DNA from: Alcanivorax sp. S6407
GTDB taxonomy: Bacteria > Pseudomonadota > Gammaproteobacteria > Pseudomonadales > Alcanivoracaceae
NCBI RefSeq assembly: GCF_023016115.1
Contig: NZ_JALKBH010000009.1
Coordinates: 49,210-113,209, forward strand
Direction of reading: 5' to 3'
Length of the DNA: 64,000 nt
Under the pieces are notes generated by a model. The model was not told where the DNA came from. It saw nothing but the letters and a program-made list of their open reading frames with translations, and did not search any database. Below, one piece after another: positions 28,647-39,006 of this stretch (the first letter of the stretch is position 1; each line of letters opens with the position of its first letter). A program made the position numbers and the translations under genes.

Positions 28647-29452
28647 ACTTGAAGACAATGAAAACAAACTTTCATTTCCCATTAATTGCTTTCTTCTCCC
28701 TTGCATTTTTGCACGGCTGCCAAAACACCGGCCGAGTACCTTTGAATCTAAATTCCTGCACAACAACTCACTGCCTCGAAACCTTTCAATCAGACATCAT
28801 TCCCCAGGATGACTTTTGGCGATTTGATTCCCTGGCAGTTTTGCCGCCAAGCATTGCACTGGACGAAAGAGACCTGAACGGGGAAGTCAACCAAGAGTTA
28901 TATATTAATGATGAAGGCCAAACAGCCCTGATCGAACAATTGGATTCATTTTCCAACTCTTATCAAGTCACCAATATTCCCGCACAAACAGACGAAATAG
29001 ATCCACAACTAGTTCTTCAGTTTGAGCAAACTATTTGGGCCGACAGCCCTACAATTGAATCCATCCTAAGTAGCAAAGACAGATATGGTAAGCCAAGGCT
29101 TTCCAACCCTACACTGGACGGGCCAGTCGAAATCCCTGCCGAGATAAGCAAAGCAGCACCGAACAATACATGCTGCCTTTTGGTTACCCGCCTTAGTGGC
29201 TGGCAACACACAAATTCAGCCGTTGGCACAAAAATCGCTGTCAACTCCTTCTTTGCAGCGCTAACAGGCGGAGTAGGAGCATCAATAACTCTTGGGCAAG
29301 CCATTAGTGACATGGCGGTAATCCGCATTGATGATGGAGCTATACTTTGGAGTGGGCGGATGCTTAGCACCGGACACATCAGCCAACTTCGCACCACTGC
29401 TCGAGATTATTACCTGCAGGTGTATGAATCCAAAATTGCGAACCAAATGTAA
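28643..29452 (+). CDS. Hypothetical lipoprotein, AT-rich
   Basis: A 269-residue predicted lipoprotein; the ATG overlaps the uvrA stop (ATGA). The signal peptide ([17 protein letters not shown]) gives Cys26 as the lipidation site, though His at -2 is unusual. Later parts include a [13 protein letters not shown] segment, as in lipoproteins of the DUF799/LpoB-like type, paired cysteines (NTCCLL), and a hydrophobic Gly-rich stretch ([27 protein letters not shown]), but I cannot name the family. Base composition differs: the line 28861-28920 has 26 of 60 G+C against 41 of 60 for 28501-28560 in uvrA. This points to recent acquisition. Co-transcription with uvrA is implied, not a repair role. Confidence 0.75.
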   Translation: MNLKTMKTNFHFPLIAFFSLAFLHGCQNTGRVPLNLNSCTTTHCLETFQSDIIPQDDFWRFDSLAVLPPSIALDERDLNGEVNQELYINDEGQTALIEQLDSFSNSYQVTNIPAQTDEIDPQLVLQFEQTIWADSPTIESILSSKDRYGKPRLSNPTLDGPVEIPAEISKAAPNNTCCLLVTRLSGWQHTNSAVGTKIAVNSFFAALTGGVGASITLGQAISDMAVIRIDDGAILWSGRMLSTGHISQLRTTARDYYLQVYESKIANQM

Positions 29453-29580
29453 TTCGCAAGAGTTGAAAAATGAATCAGTTCGCATTTCTTCGCCTGGTAA
29501 TATTGCGGTCTCGATTCCTCAAGATTTACTTCATTGGCGTAACAAATACTCAACCTCCAGCAAACCAGTGGAGGTTAATC

Positions 29581-30864
29581 ATGAAACGAATCTGGGCTTT
29601 ACGAGGCATCCTTGTCGCCACATCCCTGGCCGCCGCCACCGTGGCCTGCGCTACACCAGGCAGCCACCAGCCCCCACCCAACCGCAACATTGAACTGGGG
29701 CCCCGCCCCTATTATCTGCTCGCCGACATGGATGACGGCCCGGTAAAGCAGGCCCTGCAGGAATGCGCCAGCCAGCCCCGCCCCATGAAAGCAAGCGACT
29801 TTTCCATTGGCCATCGTGGTGCGCCACTGCAGTTTCCCGAGCATACCGAGGAGTCCTATCGGGCCGCCGCCAGCATGGGCGCTGGCATCCTGGAGTGCGA
29901 TGTCGCCTTCACCAAGGATCAGGAGCTGGTATGTCGTCACTCCCAGTGTGACCTGCACACTACCACCAATATTCTCGACACCGCGCTGGCCAGCCAGTGC
30001 AGCCAGCCCTTCACTCCCTTCGACGGCAGTAACCCGGCCAGCGCCCAATGCTGCACCAGCGACATCACCCTGGCGCAGTTCAAGACGCTGAAAGGAAAGA
30101 TGGACGGCGCCAACCCTCGTGCCACCACCGTCCAGGAGTACCTGCAGGGCACGCCGGGATTCCGTACCGACCTGTACAGCAGTAATGGCACCCTGCTCAG
30201 CCATGAGGAGAGCATCGCCCTGTTTCAGGAGCTGGGTGTCAAAATGACACCGGAACTGAAAACCCCTTCAGTCTCCATGCCCTGGCAGGGTATCTATACC
30301 CAGCAGGACTATGCTCACCAGATGATCGAGGAATACCGTCAGGCTGGCGTTCCCGCGGAGCGGGTGTTCCCACAATCCTTCCTGCTGGAAGATGTTCGCT
30401 ACTGGATAGACCATGAAGGCCGCTACGGCCAGCAAGCGGTCTTTCTGGACGGTCGCGATAGCGCCGGGCTGAATCCTCAGAACCCGGGAACCTGGCAGCC
30501 CGACATGGCCACCCTGGCGGGCTATGGCGTCAACATCATCGCCCCACCCCTGTGGATGCTGGTAACGACTGATGCGAATAACCACATCGTACCCAGCCCC
30601 TACGCCATCGCTGCCCGGCAGGCGGGCATGGACGTGATCGCCTGGTCACTGGAACGCTCCGGCCCTCTGCAAAATGGTGGCGGCTGGTACTTCCAGAGCG
30701 TCACCCCGGCCATCAACAATGACGGCGACACCTTGACCCTGCTGGACGTGCTTGCACGACAGATCGGCGTTATCGGCGTCTTCTCCGACTGGCCCGCAAC
30801 CACCACCTTCTACGCCAACTGCCTCGACCGCATTCGCTCCAGCCATGAACGCGGCTCAAAATAA
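29581..30864 (+). CDS. Glycerophosphodiester phosphodiesterase-family lipoprotein
   Basis: A 427-residue protein with lipobox TVAC (Cys23). The GDPD catalytic set is present: His78-Arg79 in GHRGAP, Glu87-His-Thr in PEHTEESY (usually PENT), and Glu105-x-Asp107 in ILECDV. Later conserved Glu/Lys lie in MTPELKTP. It should cleave glycerophosphodiesters to glycerol 3-phosphate and an alcohol outside the cytoplasm. Insertions with several cysteines ([26 protein letters not shown]) distinguish it from the short cytosolic enzymes. GGAGG lies 6 bases before ATG 29581; the longer frame from 29470 is rejected. GC-rich, unlike the preceding lipoprotein gene. Confidence 0.88.
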   Translation: MKRIWALRGILVATSLAAATVACATPGSHQPPPNRNIELGPRPYYLLADMDDGPVKQALQECASQPRPMKASDFSIGHRGAPLQFPEHTEESYRAAASMGAGILECDVAFTKDQELVCRHSQCDLHTTTNILDTALASQCSQPFTPFDGSNPASAQCCTSDITLAQFKTLKGKMDGANPRATTVQEYLQGTPGFRTDLYSSNGTLLSHEESIALFQELGVKMTPELKTPSVSMPWQGIYTQQDYAHQMIEEYRQAGVPAERVFPQSFLLEDVRYWIDHEGRYGQQAVFLDGRDSAGLNPQNPGTWQPDMATLAGYGVNIIAPPLWMLVTTDANNHIVPSPYAIAARQAGMDVIAWSLERSGPLQNGGGWYFQSVTPAINNDGDTLTLLDVLARQIGVIGVFSDWPATTTFYANCLDRIRSSHERGSK

Positions 30865-30884
30865 CGCATAGGCGCACCAAACTG

Positions 30885-30909
30885 GCCGCCCCCTACCCGC
30901 CGGGGCGGC
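30885..30909 (+). terminator. GC-rich hairpin after the phosphodiesterase gene
   Basis: GCCGCCCC (30885-30892) and GGGGCGGC (30902-30909) pair perfectly around a 9-base loop, 21 bases after the stop. There is no T-run, so intrinsic termination is uncertain. Confidence 0.45.
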
Positions 30910-30920
30910 ACAGGCTAAAC

Positions 30921-30955
30921 AATACGACGACTTTCGTATTGGCACGGTTTCTGCT
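30921..30955 (+). promoter_or_regulatory. Sigma-54-type (-24/-12) promoter candidate with inverted repeat
   Basis: TGGCACG-GTTT-CTGCT (30940-30955) fits the -24/-12 consensus with one mismatch and exact spacing. Directly upstream AATACGA-N6-TCGTATT (30921-30940) is a perfect inverted repeat, a possible protein-binding site. The ATG at 31004 follows by 49 bases. It shares TGGCACGGTT with the promoter at 541. Confidence 0.6.
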
Positions 30956-31003
30956 TTAACCCTGTTATTCGCAATACACAGACTGGGTCTGAGGGAGTAT
31001 GTG

Positions 31004-31384
31004 ATGAGCAACGTTACCGATCACCGCTGGTTAATGCAGTACAACATCGTCAATCTGGTCAATCAGTGCCGCCGACTTATCCGCGCGGAATTTGATGCCA
31101 ACCTGTCGCTCACCGATCCCGAACTGCGGCACAAGCTCGCACACTTTGCCGGACGCACCCGATCCCAGGGCATGCAACGGCTTTATGGTGAGATTCAGCT
31201 CGCCTTGATCGAACTGGAAGGGCCTGACGAGCTGGTGACACCAGAAGAAGTCCAACCCACCCGCTACTATCGCGGTCAACCGGTGGATCTTTCCGAACAT
31301 CGCGCCAGCAAGAATGAAAAGAAAGAACCCAGCAAAGCCGGCAAGCCACTGATGTACCGGGGTCGGGTAGTCGCGCAAAATTGA
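31004..31384 (+). CDS. Hypothetical protein (126 aa)
   Basis: A 126-residue soluble protein, helical in the first 75 residues (WLMQYNIVNLVNQCRRLIRAEF, LRHKLAHFAGRTRSQGMQRLYGEIQLALIEL) and basic and disordered at the end (SEHRASKNEKKEPSKAGKP). No signal peptide. I recognise no family. ATG 31004 has GGGAG 6 bases upstream; the GTG one codon earlier is less well placed. The gene is a single unit between a sigma-54-type promoter and a strong hairpin, so a condition-specific role is likely, but the function is unknown. Confidence 0.7.
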   Translation: MSNVTDHRWLMQYNIVNLVNQCRRLIRAEFDANLSLTDPELRHKLAHFAGRTRSQGMQRLYGEIQLALIELEGPDELVTPEEVQPTRYYRGQPVDLSEHRASKNEKKEPSKAGKPLMYRGRVVAQN

Positions 31385-31391
31385 CTGGAGA

Positions 31392-31422
31392 GTGGGCAGG
31401 TATCGCCTGAATACCTGCCCAC
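31392..31422. terminator. Hairpin between converging genes
   Basis: GTGGGCAGGTAT (31392-31403) and ATACCTGCCCAC (31411-31422) pair perfectly around a 7-base loop, 7 bases after the stop of the gene ending at 31384. No T-run follows on either strand. Confidence 0.55.
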
Positions 31423-31448
31423 ACCAACCAGGCAAGTCCTGCGTCTGG

Positions 31449-31784
31449 TTACGCAGAATACTGAAACATACTCAGGTCCAATGGCTGACTCTCGCCCAGC
31501 CACATGACCAGTTCGGTATGATCCCTCAGCTCATCTCCGCTGAGGCCATGCACAAAGATGGTCAAGCCGTTACGACTTGCCATCAACCACGGAATCACTT
31601 CACCGGCCAGCCGGCGGGGAATCGTTAGCTGGCAACTCCAGTTCAGATGAGGCCCTACCGGTTTGCGATGCAATTGCCCCATGGGCAAATCGAAATTCAC
31701 ATGAGCCGCCTGACACAGTGCCGCGGCCTGAGAGAAGGTGGTCTCATCGTAATAGACGTGCGCGTGAAATCCCTTGATCGCCAT
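31449..31784 (-). CDS. DOPA 4,5-dioxygenase-family protein
   Basis: A 111-residue protein of the DOPA-dioxygenase family, a small ferredoxin-like fold. Signature pieces are GFHAHVYYD near the start, with the paired metal-ligand histidines H-x-H, then GPHLNWSCQL and LTIFVHGLSGDELRDHTELVMWLG. The family includes fungal and plant extradiol dioxygenases and many uncharacterised bacterial proteins; the true substrate is unknown. It lies alone between the hairpin at 31392 and the ribosomal-operon terminator, on the same strand as rplQ, and behind that terminator, so it has its own promoter in 31785-31906. Confidence 0.82.
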   Translation of the reverse strand: MAIKGFHAHVYYDETTFSQAAALCQAAHVNFDLPMGQLHRKPVGPHLNWSCQLTIPRRLAGEVIPWLMASRNGLTIFVHGLSGDELRDHTELVMWLGESQPLDLSMFQYSA

Positions 31785-31906
31785 GGCTGCTACCCGTAAC
31801 CGCTATACCTGAACTGTCACCGGCACCCAGCCCCTTTAGAAGGAGCAAGCGCCAGTCAAACCCTGTCAATCAGCATAGTACAGCTTGGCCGGCATGCAAC
31901 AGACAT

Positions 31907-31937
31907 AAAAAAACCGGGCCTTTGGCCCGGTTTTTTT
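31907..31937 (-). terminator. Terminator of the ribosomal protein operon
   Basis: Seven A, stem CCGGGCC (31914-31920), loop TTT, stem GGCCCGG (31924-31930), seven T. Symmetrical, so it would also work on the plus strand. It is 20 bases after the rplQ stop. Confidence 0.95.
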
Positions 31938-31956
31938 GATCACTGCAACTCGGCGC

Positions 31957-32340
31957 TTATTCGGCGTCGGCTTCAGTAACCTCAGGACGGTCTACCAGCT
32001 CAACATAGGCCATCGGTGCGTTATCACCAGCACGGAAGCCCATTTTGAGGATACGCACGTAACCACCAGGACGGCTCTTGTAGCGCGGACCCAGCTCGTT
32101 GAACAGCTTGCCAACCACTTCCTTGGAACGGGTGCGGTTGAAAGCCAGACGACGGTTGGCTACGGAATCTTCCTTGGCCAAGGTGATCAGCGGCTCAGCC
32201 ACACGACGCAGCTCTTTAGCCTTGGGCAGAGTGGTCTTGATCGCCCCGTGCTCCAGCAGAGACACGGCCATGTTACGGAACATCGCCTGACGATGAGAGC
32301 TGTTCCGATTCAGTTTTCTGCCGCTTTTGCGATGACGCAT
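31957..32340 (-). CDS. rplQ: Ribosomal protein L17 (bL17)
   Basis: 127 residues of the 50S subunit protein bL17, which lies near the exit tunnel. The start [20 protein letters not shown] and [30 protein letters not shown] are diagnostic. Normal length; the tail ends in an acidic Glu-rich stretch. It is the last gene of the alpha operon, 50 bases after rpoA, and is followed by a strong terminator. Confidence 0.98.
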   Translation of the reverse strand: MRHRKSGRKLNRNSSHRQAMFRNMAVSLLEHGAIKTTLPKAKELRRVAEPLITLAKEDSVANRRLAFNRTRSKEVVGKLFNELGPRYKSRPGGYVRILKMGFRAGDNAPMAYVELVDRPEVTEADAE

Positions 32341-32390
32341 GATTCTGTTCCTATGTTCAGGGGCGCTTCACAGCGTCCACAACAACTAAC

Positions 32391-33398
32391 TTAGCGCAAT
32401 TTGGTGTTCAGCCGGTCGTCGTCACGAAGGCTGACCGGCGGCCAGTTCTCCAGACGCATACCCAGCGACAAGCCCTTGGAGGCCAGCACGTCCTTGATCT
32501 CGGTGAGAGACTTCTTGCCCAGGTTCGGGGTCTTGAGAAGCTCTACCTCGGTACGCTGAACCAGATCGCCGATGTAGTAGATGTTCTCTGCCTTGAGACA
32601 GTTGGCAGAACGAACGGTCAGTTCCAGGTCATCTACCGGGCGCAGCAGGATCGGATCGATCTCTTCGCGCTCTTGCTTCGGCTCAGGCTTGGCGTCCTGT
32701 TCCAGATCCACGAATACCGCGATCTGCTGCTGCAGGATAGTGGCAGCACGACGAATCGCTTCTTCCGGATCGATGGTACCGTCGGTTTCCAGATCGATAA
32801 CCAGCTTGTCCAGGTCGGTGCGCTGCTCAACACGGGCAGCTTCCACCACGTAAGCTACGCGACGAACCGGGCTGTAGCTGGCATCCAGCTGCAGACGGCC
32901 AATACCGCGAGTCTCGTCTTCATCAGTCTGACGGGAATCAGCAGCTTCGTAGCCACGACCTTTCTGCACTTTCAGCTTCACACGCAGTTCAGTGTCGCCG
33001 GTAATGGTGCAGATCAGGTGATCCGGGTTGACGATCTCAACACTGTGATCACGCTGAATGTCATCCGCAGTCACTGCCCCGGGGCCTTTCTTGACCAGTT
33101 CCAGGGTAGCTTCTTCGCGGTCTTCCATCTTCAGGGCGACGCCCTTCAGGTTCAGCAGGATGTTGATCACATCTTCCTGAACACCCTCGATGGAAGAGTA
33201 TTCGTGTTGTACGCCCTCGATCTCCACTTCGGTGATCGCGCAGCCGGGCATGCTGGAGATCAGGATGCGACGCAGCGCAGTCCCCAGGGTGTGGCCAAAA
33301 CCACGCTCCAGCGGCTCCAGAACCACTTTGGCGTGGGTCTGGTTGATCGCGTTTACGGCGATCGAGCGGGGCGTGAGAAACTCGTTCACGGCGGTCAT
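32391..33398 (-). CDS. rpoA: RNA polymerase alpha subunit
   Basis: 335 residues. The N-terminal dimerisation domain has the typical [28 protein letters not shown] segment; a flexible linker (about 236-250) leads to the C-terminal domain [23 protein letters not shown] that contacts UP elements and activators. It assembles beta and beta-prime into core RNA polymerase. Slightly longer than the E. coli protein (329). Standard place in the alpha operon between rpsD and rplQ. Confidence 0.98.
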   Translation of the reverse strand: MTAVNEFLTPRSIAVNAINQTHAKVVLEPLERGFGHTLGTALRRILISSMPGCAITEVEIEGVQHEYSSIEGVQEDVINILLNLKGVALKMEDREEATLELVKKGPGAVTADDIQRDHSVEIVNPDHLICTITGDTELRVKLKVQKGRGYEAADSRQTDEDETRGIGRLQLDASYSPVRRVAYVVEAARVEQRTDLDKLVIDLETDGTIDPEEAIRRAATILQQQIAVFVDLEQDAKPEPKQEREEIDPILLRPVDDLELTVRSANCLKAENIYYIGDLVQRTEVELLKTPNLGKKSLTEIKDVLASKGLSLGMRLENWPPVSLRDDDRLNTKLR

Positions 33399-33418
33399 AG
33401 AGATCCCTCAGGCAGTCC

Positions 33419-34045
33419 TTACTTGGAGTACAGCTCGACGATCAGGTTTTCGTTGATCTCGGCAGGCAGGTCGATACGCTCTGGCTTGGACTTGAAAGTC
33501 CCTTCCAGTTTCTTCTCGTCCACCTCGACCCACGGCACGAAACCACGCTGCTGAGCCAGTTCCATGGCGTTTTTCACGCGCAGCTGGTTCTTGGACTTCT
33601 CGCGAACGTTGATCACGTCACCCGGCTTCACCTGGTAAGAGGCCACGTTAACAGACTGACCGTTAACCAGGATGGCACGGTGGGATACCAGCTGACGCGC
33701 TTCAGAGCGGGTAGAGCCGAAGCCCATGCGGTATACCACGTTATCCAGACGACCTTCCAGAAGCTGCAGCAGGACTTCGCCAGTTGCACCCTTGGAGGAA
33801 GCTGCCTTCTTGTAATAGCTACGGAACTGCTTTTCCAGTACACCGTAGGTACGACGAACTTTCTGCTTCTCGCGCAGCTGTACGCCGTAGTCGGACAGAC
33901 GACCCGGACGACGACCGCCGGCAGCCTGACCAGGCGCCTGCTCAGCCTTACACTTGGAATCCAGCGGACGAATACCGCTCTTCAGGTACAGATCAGTGCC
34001 TTCACGACGGGAAAGCTTGCACTTGGGACCGATGTATCTTGCCAT
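33419..34045 (-). CDS. rpsD: Ribosomal protein S4 (uS4)
   Basis: 208 residues, a primary 16S rRNA binder and, in E. coli, the translational repressor of the alpha operon. The start [21 protein letters not shown] and the S4 RNA-binding domain ([31 protein letters not shown]) are clear. It lacks the four-cysteine zinc module of some S4 proteins. It follows rpsK by 16 bases. Regulation by S4 here is inferred from E. coli; I did not model the mRNA pseudoknot. Confidence 0.98.
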   Translation of the reverse strand: MARYIGPKCKLSRREGTDLYLKSGIRPLDSKCKAEQAPGQAAGGRRPGRLSDYGVQLREKQKVRRTYGVLEKQFRSYYKKAASSKGATGEVLLQLLEGRLDNVVYRMGFGSTRSEARQLVSHRAILVNGQSVNVASYQVKPGDVINVREKSKNQLRVKNAMELAQQRGFVPWVEVDEKKLEGTFKSKPERIDLPAEINENLIVELYSK

Positions 34046-34061
34046 CTTGCTCTAACTCCCG

Positions 34062-34460
34062 TTACACGCGACGCTTTTTAGGCGGACGGCAACCGTTGTG
34101 CGGAATCGGCGTAACGTCCTCAATATGGGTAATCTTGTAGCCACAGCCATTCAGGGCACGAATGGAGGACTCACGACCAGGACCGGGGCCCTTGACGCGA
34201 ACTTCAAGATTCTTCAGACCGTAGTCCTTGGCAGCGTTGCCCGCGTTCTCGGCAGCCACCTGGGCAGCGAACGGGGTGCTCTTACGGGAACCACGGAAAC
34301 CAGCACCACCGGAGGTCGCCCAGGACAGTGCGTTGCCCTGACGGTCGGTAATGGTGATGATGGTGTTGTTGAAGGAAGCGTGCACGTGAGCGATGCCGTC
34401 CGCTACGCTGCGCGTTACCTTCTTGCGACGTGCGCCACTATCTTTCTTTGACTTAGCCAT
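34062..34460 (-). CDS. rpsK: Ribosomal protein S11 (uS11)
   Basis: 132 residues, a platform protein of the 30S subunit near the E site. [46 protein letters not shown] and the end [12 protein letters not shown] are family signatures. It lies between rpsM (35-base gap) and rpsD in the usual alpha-operon order. Confidence 0.98.
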   Translation of the reverse strand: MAKSKKDSGARRKKVTRSVADGIAHVHASFNNTIITITDRQGNALSWATSGGAGFRGSRKSTPFAAQVAAENAGNAAKDYGLKNLEVRVKGPGPGRESSIRALNGCGYKITHIEDVTPIPHNGCRPPKKRRV

Positions 34461-34495
34461 AATGCCTATCCAAATCCAGCCGCTGACGTATCAGC

Positions 34496-34852
34496 TTACT
34501 TGCGAATCGGTTTACGCGGACCTTTACGGGTCCGAGCATTGGTTTTGGTGCGCTGACCGCGAAGCGGCAGGCCGCGACGATGGCGAATACCACGGTAACA
34601 ACCGAGGTCCATCAGACGCTTGATGTTCATGTTGATTTCCCGGCGCAGGTCACCCTCGGTTGAGAATTTGGCAACCTCGCCACGAATGACGTCAAGCTGC
34701 TCACCGCTCAGGTCACGAACCTTGGCGGTTTCCTCAATACCGGCCGCGGCACAGATTTCCTGTGCACGGGTACGACCGATCCCGAAGATGTAGGTGAGAG
34801 AAATCACCGTGTGCTTATTTTCCGGGATGTTAACGCCTGCAATACGGGCCAT
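34496..34852 (-). CDS. rpsM: Ribosomal protein S13 (uS13)
   Basis: 118 residues, head protein of the 30S subunit that contacts the 50S subunit and the P-site t[33 protein letters not shown] and the basic tail [21 protein letters not shown] identify it. First gene of the alpha operon; a gap of 115 bases to rpmJ may hold its promoter or leader. Confidence 0.98.
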   Translation of the reverse strand: MARIAGVNIPENKHTVISLTYIFGIGRTRAQEICAAAGIEETAKVRDLSGEQLDVIRGEVAKFSTEGDLRREINMNIKRLMDLGCYRGIRHRRGLPLRGQRTKTNARTRKGPRKPIRK

Positions 34853-34967
34853 CCGAATATCTCCGATTCACAAAACGGGTGCGCCAGGCTCTATGGCGCC
34901 GAAAGGCGGCAGAGTCTAGCGCTACGCCGACTGAATTTCAACCAAACACTTAAAAGAAGACTGAACC

Positions 34968-35084
34968 TTAACCCTGGCGCTGCTTGTGCCGGGGTTCGGC
35001 ACTGCAGATCACCATGACGCGACCCTTACGACGGATCACTTTGCAGTTACGGCAGATCTTCTTCACAGAAGCCTGAACTTTCAT
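34968..35084 (-). CDS. rpmJ: Ribosomal protein L36 (bL36)
   Basis: A 38-residue gene found by reading the secY-rpsM gap: it starts [17 protein letters not shown] and ends [12 protein letters not shown]. The C-x2-C and later Cys/His are the zinc ligands of the C+ form of L36, so this is the zinc-requiring version. The ATG is 17 bases after the secY stop. Its position at the end of the spc operon is standard. No zinc-free paralogue is in the window. Confidence 0.96.
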   Translation of the reverse strand: MKVQASVKKICRNCKVIRRKGRVMVICSAEPRHKQRQG

Positions 35085-35101
35085 CGCACTCGCCTCGTTC
35101 G

Positions 35102-36484
35102 TTAACGCACCAGTCCGGTGCCACCATACCCTTTCAGGTTGGCTTTCTTCATCAACTTCTCGTACTGGGTGGACGTCAGGTGCGAATTAACCTGCGACCA
35201 GAAGTCCATGACTACTACCACAACGATCAGCAGAGAGGTGCCGCCCAGGTAGAAGGGCACGTTGGCAACAGCTTGCAGACCCAGTGGCAACAGACACACC
35301 AGCGTCATGTATACCGCGCCGATCAGGGTCAGACGGCCCATCACGGTGTCGATATAGCGAGCGGACTGCTCGCCCGGGCGGATACCCGGTATATAAGCGC
35401 CGGATTTCTTCAGGTTGTCAGCGACATCCTTCGGATTGAACACCAGCGCTGTATAAAAGTAGCAAAAGAACACGATAGACAGGGTAAACAGCAGTACATA
35501 CAGCGGCGTACCCGGCAACAGTGCATCACTCACGCTACGCAACGTCTGGCCCCACCAGGAATCCGGATTGGAATCACTGAACCACTGGGTCAGTGAAGCC
35601 GGAAACAGCAGAATGGAGCTGGCGAAGATAGCCGGAATAACACCTGCCATGTTCACTTTCAGCGGCAGATGACTCTGCTGCGCTGCATACACACGACGAC
35701 CTTGCTGACGACGTGCATAGTTCACCGTAATACGGCGTTGCCCGCGTTCCACAAACACCACACCGAAAATCACGGCCAGTGCCACCAGGAACACAAACAG
35801 CATCATGATCAGGCTCAGGTCACCGGTACGGGCAGACTCGAAAGTCTGGGCCACGGCGCCAGGCAGGCCTGCCACGATGGAAGCAAAGATCAGCATGGAA
35901 ATACCGTTGCCGATGCCTCGCTCGGTAATCTGTTCGCCCAGCCACATCAGGAATACAGTACCGGTCAGAAGGCTCGTTACCGCCACGAAGTAGAAACTGG
36001 CCACCTGCATGGAGGTTGCCGCTTCGGGCAGCAGGGTAATCCCCTGGCTCTTCAGACCTGCGCAAACACCGAAGGACTGAACTGCACCCAGCGCCACGGT
36101 CAGATACCGGGTGTACTGGGTGATCTTGCGCCGGCCCTGTTCACCTTCCTTGCGGAGCTGCTCCAGGGTCGGTACCACTGCCGTCATCAGCTGAATGATG
36201 ATGCTGGCAGTGATGTAGGGCATGATGCCCAGCGCAAAAATACTCATGCGCTCCAGGGAACCCCCGGAGAACATGTTAAACAGGCCAAGAATGGTGTCCC
36301 GGTTGTTGTTGAACATCTGTTGCAACGCTTCCGGGTTCATGCCCGGGACCGGGATGTGTGCCCCGATCCGGAACACCACCAGGGCGCCCAACAGAAAACC
36401 GATTCGCCGCCACAGCTCACGCATCGCGTTGCTGTCTACTTTCGGCGCGCCACCATTCAATGTCTGAGCGCGATTCTTCGCCAT
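35102..36484 (-). CDS. secY: Preprotein translocase subunit SecY
   Basis: 460 residues with ten membrane helices, the pore of the Sec channel. The plug region follows [38 protein letters not shown] and the cytosolic loop [17 protein letters not shown] are conserved, as is [19 protein letters not shown]. About 15 residues longer at the N-terminus than the E. coli protein. It follows rplO in the spc operon as usual, and its product would export all the signal-peptide proteins of this window. Confidence 0.98.
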   Translation of the reverse strand: MAKNRAQTLNGGAPKVDSNAMRELWRRIGFLLGALVVFRIGAHIPVPGMNPEALQQMFNNNRDTILGLFNMFSGGSLERMSIFALGIMPYITASIIIQLMTAVVPTLEQLRKEGEQGRRKITQYTRYLTVALGAVQSFGVCAGLKSQGITLLPEAATSMQVASFYFVAVTSLLTGTVFLMWLGEQITERGIGNGISMLIFASIVAGLPGAVAQTFESARTGDLSLIMMLFVFLVALAVIFGVVFVERGQRRITVNYARRQQGRRVYAAQQSHLPLKVNMAGVIPAIFASSILLFPASLTQWFSDSNPDSWWGQTLRSVSDALLPGTPLYVLLFTLSIVFFCYFYTALVFNPKDVADNLKKSGAYIPGIRPGEQSARYIDTVMGRLTLIGAVYMTLVCLLPLGLQAVANVPFYLGGTSLLIVVVVVMDFWSQVNSHLTSTQYEKLMKKANLKGYGGTGLVR

Positions 36485-36495
36485 AAAGCGTCGCC

Positions 36496-36930
36496 TTATT
36501 CTTCGACTTTACCGCCGGCCTTCTCAACCGCTTCGCGGGCACCTTTGGTGATACCCACGCCACGGATGGTCACAGCACGGTTGATTTCACCCTGCAGAAC
36601 AATCTTGGCGCGCTTCATATCACGACGAACCACGTTGGCTGCCTTGAGGGAAGCCAGGTCGATCACATCGCCTTCCACCTTGGCCAGCTCAGCCAGGCGA
36701 ACTTCAGCAGTGCCCATTGCCAGCTTGGACGTGAAGCCGAACTTCGGCACACGACGCTGCAGCGGCATTTGACCACCTTCGAAACCAGGCTTCACAGTAC
36801 CGCCGGAACGGGACTTCTGACCTTTGTGGCCACGGCCACCAGTCTTGCCCAGGCCGGAACCGATACCACGACCGACGCGCTTGGCGCTCGGGCGGGAACC
36901 TTCAGCAGGATGCAGATCATTCAGACGCAT
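36496..36930 (-). CDS. rplO: Ribosomal protein L15 (uL15)
   Basis: 144 residues, a late-assembly 50S protein. [44 protein letters not shown] is the family signature Gly/Arg-rich start. ATG 36930 is preferred, with GGGAG 8 bases upstream; the GTG one codon earlier is the alternative. It begins 3 bases after the rpmD stop, so translation is coupled. Confidence 0.98.
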   Translation of the reverse strand: MRLNDLHPAEGSRPSAKRVGRGIGSGLGKTGGRGHKGQKSRSGGTVKPGFEGGQMPLQRRVPKFGFTSKLAMGTAEVRLAELAKVEGDVIDLASLKAANVVRRDMKRAKIVLQGEINRAVTIRGVGITKGAREAVEKAGGKVEE

Positions 36931-36933
36931 CAC

Positions 36934-37116
36934 TTATTCTCCCTCTACCTGCACCATGTACGAGACCTTGTTGATCATGCCGCGTACAGATGGGGTATCT
37001 TCAACTTCTACGGTGTGACCAATGCGGCGCAGACCGAGACCACGCACACAGGCCTTATGCTTTTCCAGCCGGCCGTTGGTGCTCTTAACCAGCTTTACCT
37101 TGATCTTATCAGCCAT
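36934..37116 (-). CDS. rpmD: Ribosomal protein L30 (uL30)
   Basis: 60 residues: [60 protein letters not shown], a complete short bacterial L30. Between rpsE and rplO as in most Proteobacteria; the acidic last residues overlap the purine-rich ribosome site of rplO. Confidence 0.97.
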   Translation of the reverse strand: MADKIKVKLVKSTNGRLEKHKACVRGLGLRRIGHTVEVEDTPSVRGMINKVSYMVQVEGE

Positions 37117-37139
37117 CGTAACGATTCCGTTATCTGCGC

Positions 37140-37637
37140 TTAGTTCAGAATGTCTTCGACAGACTTGCCACGCTTGGCAGCCACAGACTCCGGAGAAGCC
37201 ATGGACTTCAGGCCGTTGAAAGTAGCCCGAACCACGTTAACCGGGTTGGTGGAGCCATAGCACTTGGCCAGTACGTTCTGAACGCCTGCGACTTCCAGCA
37301 CGGCGCGCATCGCACCGCCGGCAATCACACCGGTACCTTCATCGGCCGGCTGCATGTACACCTTGGAGGCGCCGTGACGGGCCTTCATCGGGTGCTGGAT
37401 GGTGGTGCCGTTCAGCTCCACCTGAATCATGTTGCGGCGGGCAGCTTCCAGGGCTTTCTGGATGGCGGCAGGCACTTCACGCGCCTTGCCACGACCGAAG
37501 CCAACCTTGCCCTTGCCGTCACCCACTACAGTCAGCGCGGTGAAACCGAAGATACGGCCGCCTTTAACAACTTTAGCAACCCGGTTTACCTGAACCAGCT
37601 TTTCCTGGAGACCTTCGTTGGGATCAACTTTCGACAT
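37140..37637 (-). CDS. rpsE: Ribosomal protein S5 (uS5)
   Basis: 165 residues, an accuracy protein of the 30S subunit that lies at the mRNA entry. [30 protein letters not shown] is the double-stranded RNA-binding N-domain; [23 protein letters not shown] is the C-domain. The start is ATG 37637; the upstream TTG used by the longest frame is not needed. It follows rplR by 12 bases. Confidence 0.98.
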   Translation of the reverse strand: MSKVDPNEGLQEKLVQVNRVAKVVKGGRIFGFTALTVVGDGKGKVGFGRGKAREVPAAIQKALEAARRNMIQVELNGTTIQHPMKARHGASKVYMQPADEGTGVIAGGAMRAVLEVAGVQNVLAKCYGSTNPVNVVRATFNGLKSMASPESVAAKRGKSVEDILN

Positions 37638-37649
37638 AACCAAGCACCC

Positions 37650-38000
37650 TTAGAATTCAAGCCCGTTTTCACGCGCAGCGTCAGCCAGAGCCTTTACGCG
37701 ACCGTGATATTTAAAACCGGAACGGTCAAAGGCAACGCGCTCTACGCCCGCTTCTTTGGCACGCTGAGCGATCAGCTGACCAACCTTGGCCGCTGCGTCA
37801 GTGTTACCGGTAGCTTCAGCACGCAGATCTTTCTCTACAGTGCTAGCGGAAGCCAGTACCTGGCCACCGTTCGCAGAGATTACCTGCGCATAGATATGAC
37901 GCGGAGTACGGTTTACGCAGAGACGAACTTCGCCCAGTTCACGGATCTTCAGGCGAGTACGTTTTGCCCTGCGCAGACGTGCAACTTTTTTGTCTTTCAT
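37650..38000 (-). CDS. rplR: Ribosomal protein L18 (uL18)
   Basis: 116 residues, a 5S rRNA-binding protein. [35 protein letters not shown] and the end [17 protein letters not shown] are typical. It follows rplF by 17 bases. It would join L5 and 5S rRNA in the central protuberance. Confidence 0.98.
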   Translation of the reverse strand: MKDKKVARLRRAKRTRLKIRELGEVRLCVNRTPRHIYAQVISANGGQVLASASTVEKDLRAEATGNTDAAAKVGQLIAQRAKEAGVERVAFDRSGFKYHGRVKALADAARENGLEF

Positions 38001-38017
38001 GGCATTAATCTCGACGA

Positions 38018-38551
38018 TTATTTCTTCTTGGCTTCCTTACGGCGCACTTGCTCATCAGCATAGCGCACCCCTTTACCCTTGTAGGGCTCAGGCGGACGGA
38101 AGGCCCGAACATTGGCTGCAACCTGACCTACCAGCTGCTTGTCAATGCCCTTGATAACGATCTCTGTCTGGCTCGGGGTTTCTGCAGTGATCCCTTCAGG
38201 CAGCTCGTAAGCTACCGGGTGGGAGAAACCGAGAGTCAGGTTAAGTACCTTACCCTGAGCCTGTGCACGGTAACCTACACCGAGAAGCTGGAGCTTGCGC
38301 TCGAAGCCTTCGGCAACACCAGTCACCATGTTGTTCAACAGAGCACGGGTGGTACCGGCCAGGGCCCATGCTTTCTGAGATTCTTCGTGCGGCTTCACAG
38401 AAACCACACCGTCCTCTACAGACACGGCAACCAGCTCGTGTACTTCGTGCTCCAGGCTGCCTTTGCTGCCCTTCAGGGCAACTTTCTGGCCGTCGACTTT
38501 GATTTCGACGCCTTTCGGCAGATTTACCGGACTTTTTGCTACTCTAGACAT
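38018..38551 (-). CDS. rplF: Ribosomal protein L6 (uL6)
   Basis: 177 residues with two related alpha/beta domains; [33 protein letters not shown] and the C-terminal [24 protein letters not shown] are diagnostic. It lies near the factor-binding stalk base of the 50S subunit. Standard place between rpsH and rplR. Confidence 0.98.
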   Translation of the reverse strand: MSRVAKSPVNLPKGVEIKVDGQKVALKGSKGSLEHEVHELVAVSVEDGVVSVKPHEESQKAWALAGTTRALLNNMVTGVAEGFERKLQLLGVGYRAQAQGKVLNLTLGFSHPVAYELPEGITAETPSQTEIVIKGIDKQLVGQVAANVRAFRPPEPYKGKGVRYADEQVRRKEAKKK

Positions 38552-38582
38552 TGCTGCACCTAACCCGTCTACGCCGCTTCTG

Positions 38583-38975
38583 TTAGGACACTTCGCAGAT
38601 CAGCTCGCCACCAACATTGGCTTTGCGTGCTGCGCGGTCAGAAATAATGCCCTGGTTGGTGGATACGATCATCACGCCCAGGCCGCCCTTCACCTTCGGG
38701 ATCTCGTTTGCGTTCTTGTAAACACGCAAACCAGGACGGCTAACGCGAGCGATCTTCTCGATCACCGGCTTACCTTCAAAATACTTCAGATCAACCGTCA
38801 TTACCGGTTTCTTTTCTTCGCTGATCTTGTAACCAGCAATGTAACCCTCAGACAGAAGTACCTTGGCGATGGCTTCCTTTGCCTTGGAGGCAGGAATCTC
38901 GACCTGTACTTTCTTGGCCATTTGGGCGTTACGGATACGGGTAAACATATCCGCCAGGGTATCTTGCATGCTCAT
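38583..38975 (-). CDS. rpsH: Ribosomal protein S8 (uS8)
   Basis: 130 residues. [20 protein letters not shown] at the start and [31 protein letters not shown] at the end identify S8, a central 16S rRNA binder that in E. coli also represses the spc operon at rplE. The MSMQD start is canonical, so 38975 is used. Confidence 0.98.
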   Translation of the reverse strand: MSMQDTLADMFTRIRNAQMAKKVQVEIPASKAKEAIAKVLLSEGYIAGYKISEEKKPVMTVDLKYFEGKPVIEKIARVSRPGLRVYKNANEIPKVKGGLGVMIVSTNQGIISDRAARKANVGGELICEVS

Positions 38976-39006
38976 GCCGCAATCGCTCCGCTACCTAACT
39001 CTTGGC

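Noticed and set aside
30885..30909. CRISPR-like or mobile-element end at the GC-rich inverted repeat
   Set aside because: A single hairpin without repeats, spacers or a target duplication; best read as a transcript-end hairpin.
34853..34967. Second ribosomal or tRNA gene in the rpmJ-rpsM gap
   Set aside because: No cloverleaf and no open frame; only rpmJ, which ends at 34968, is supported.
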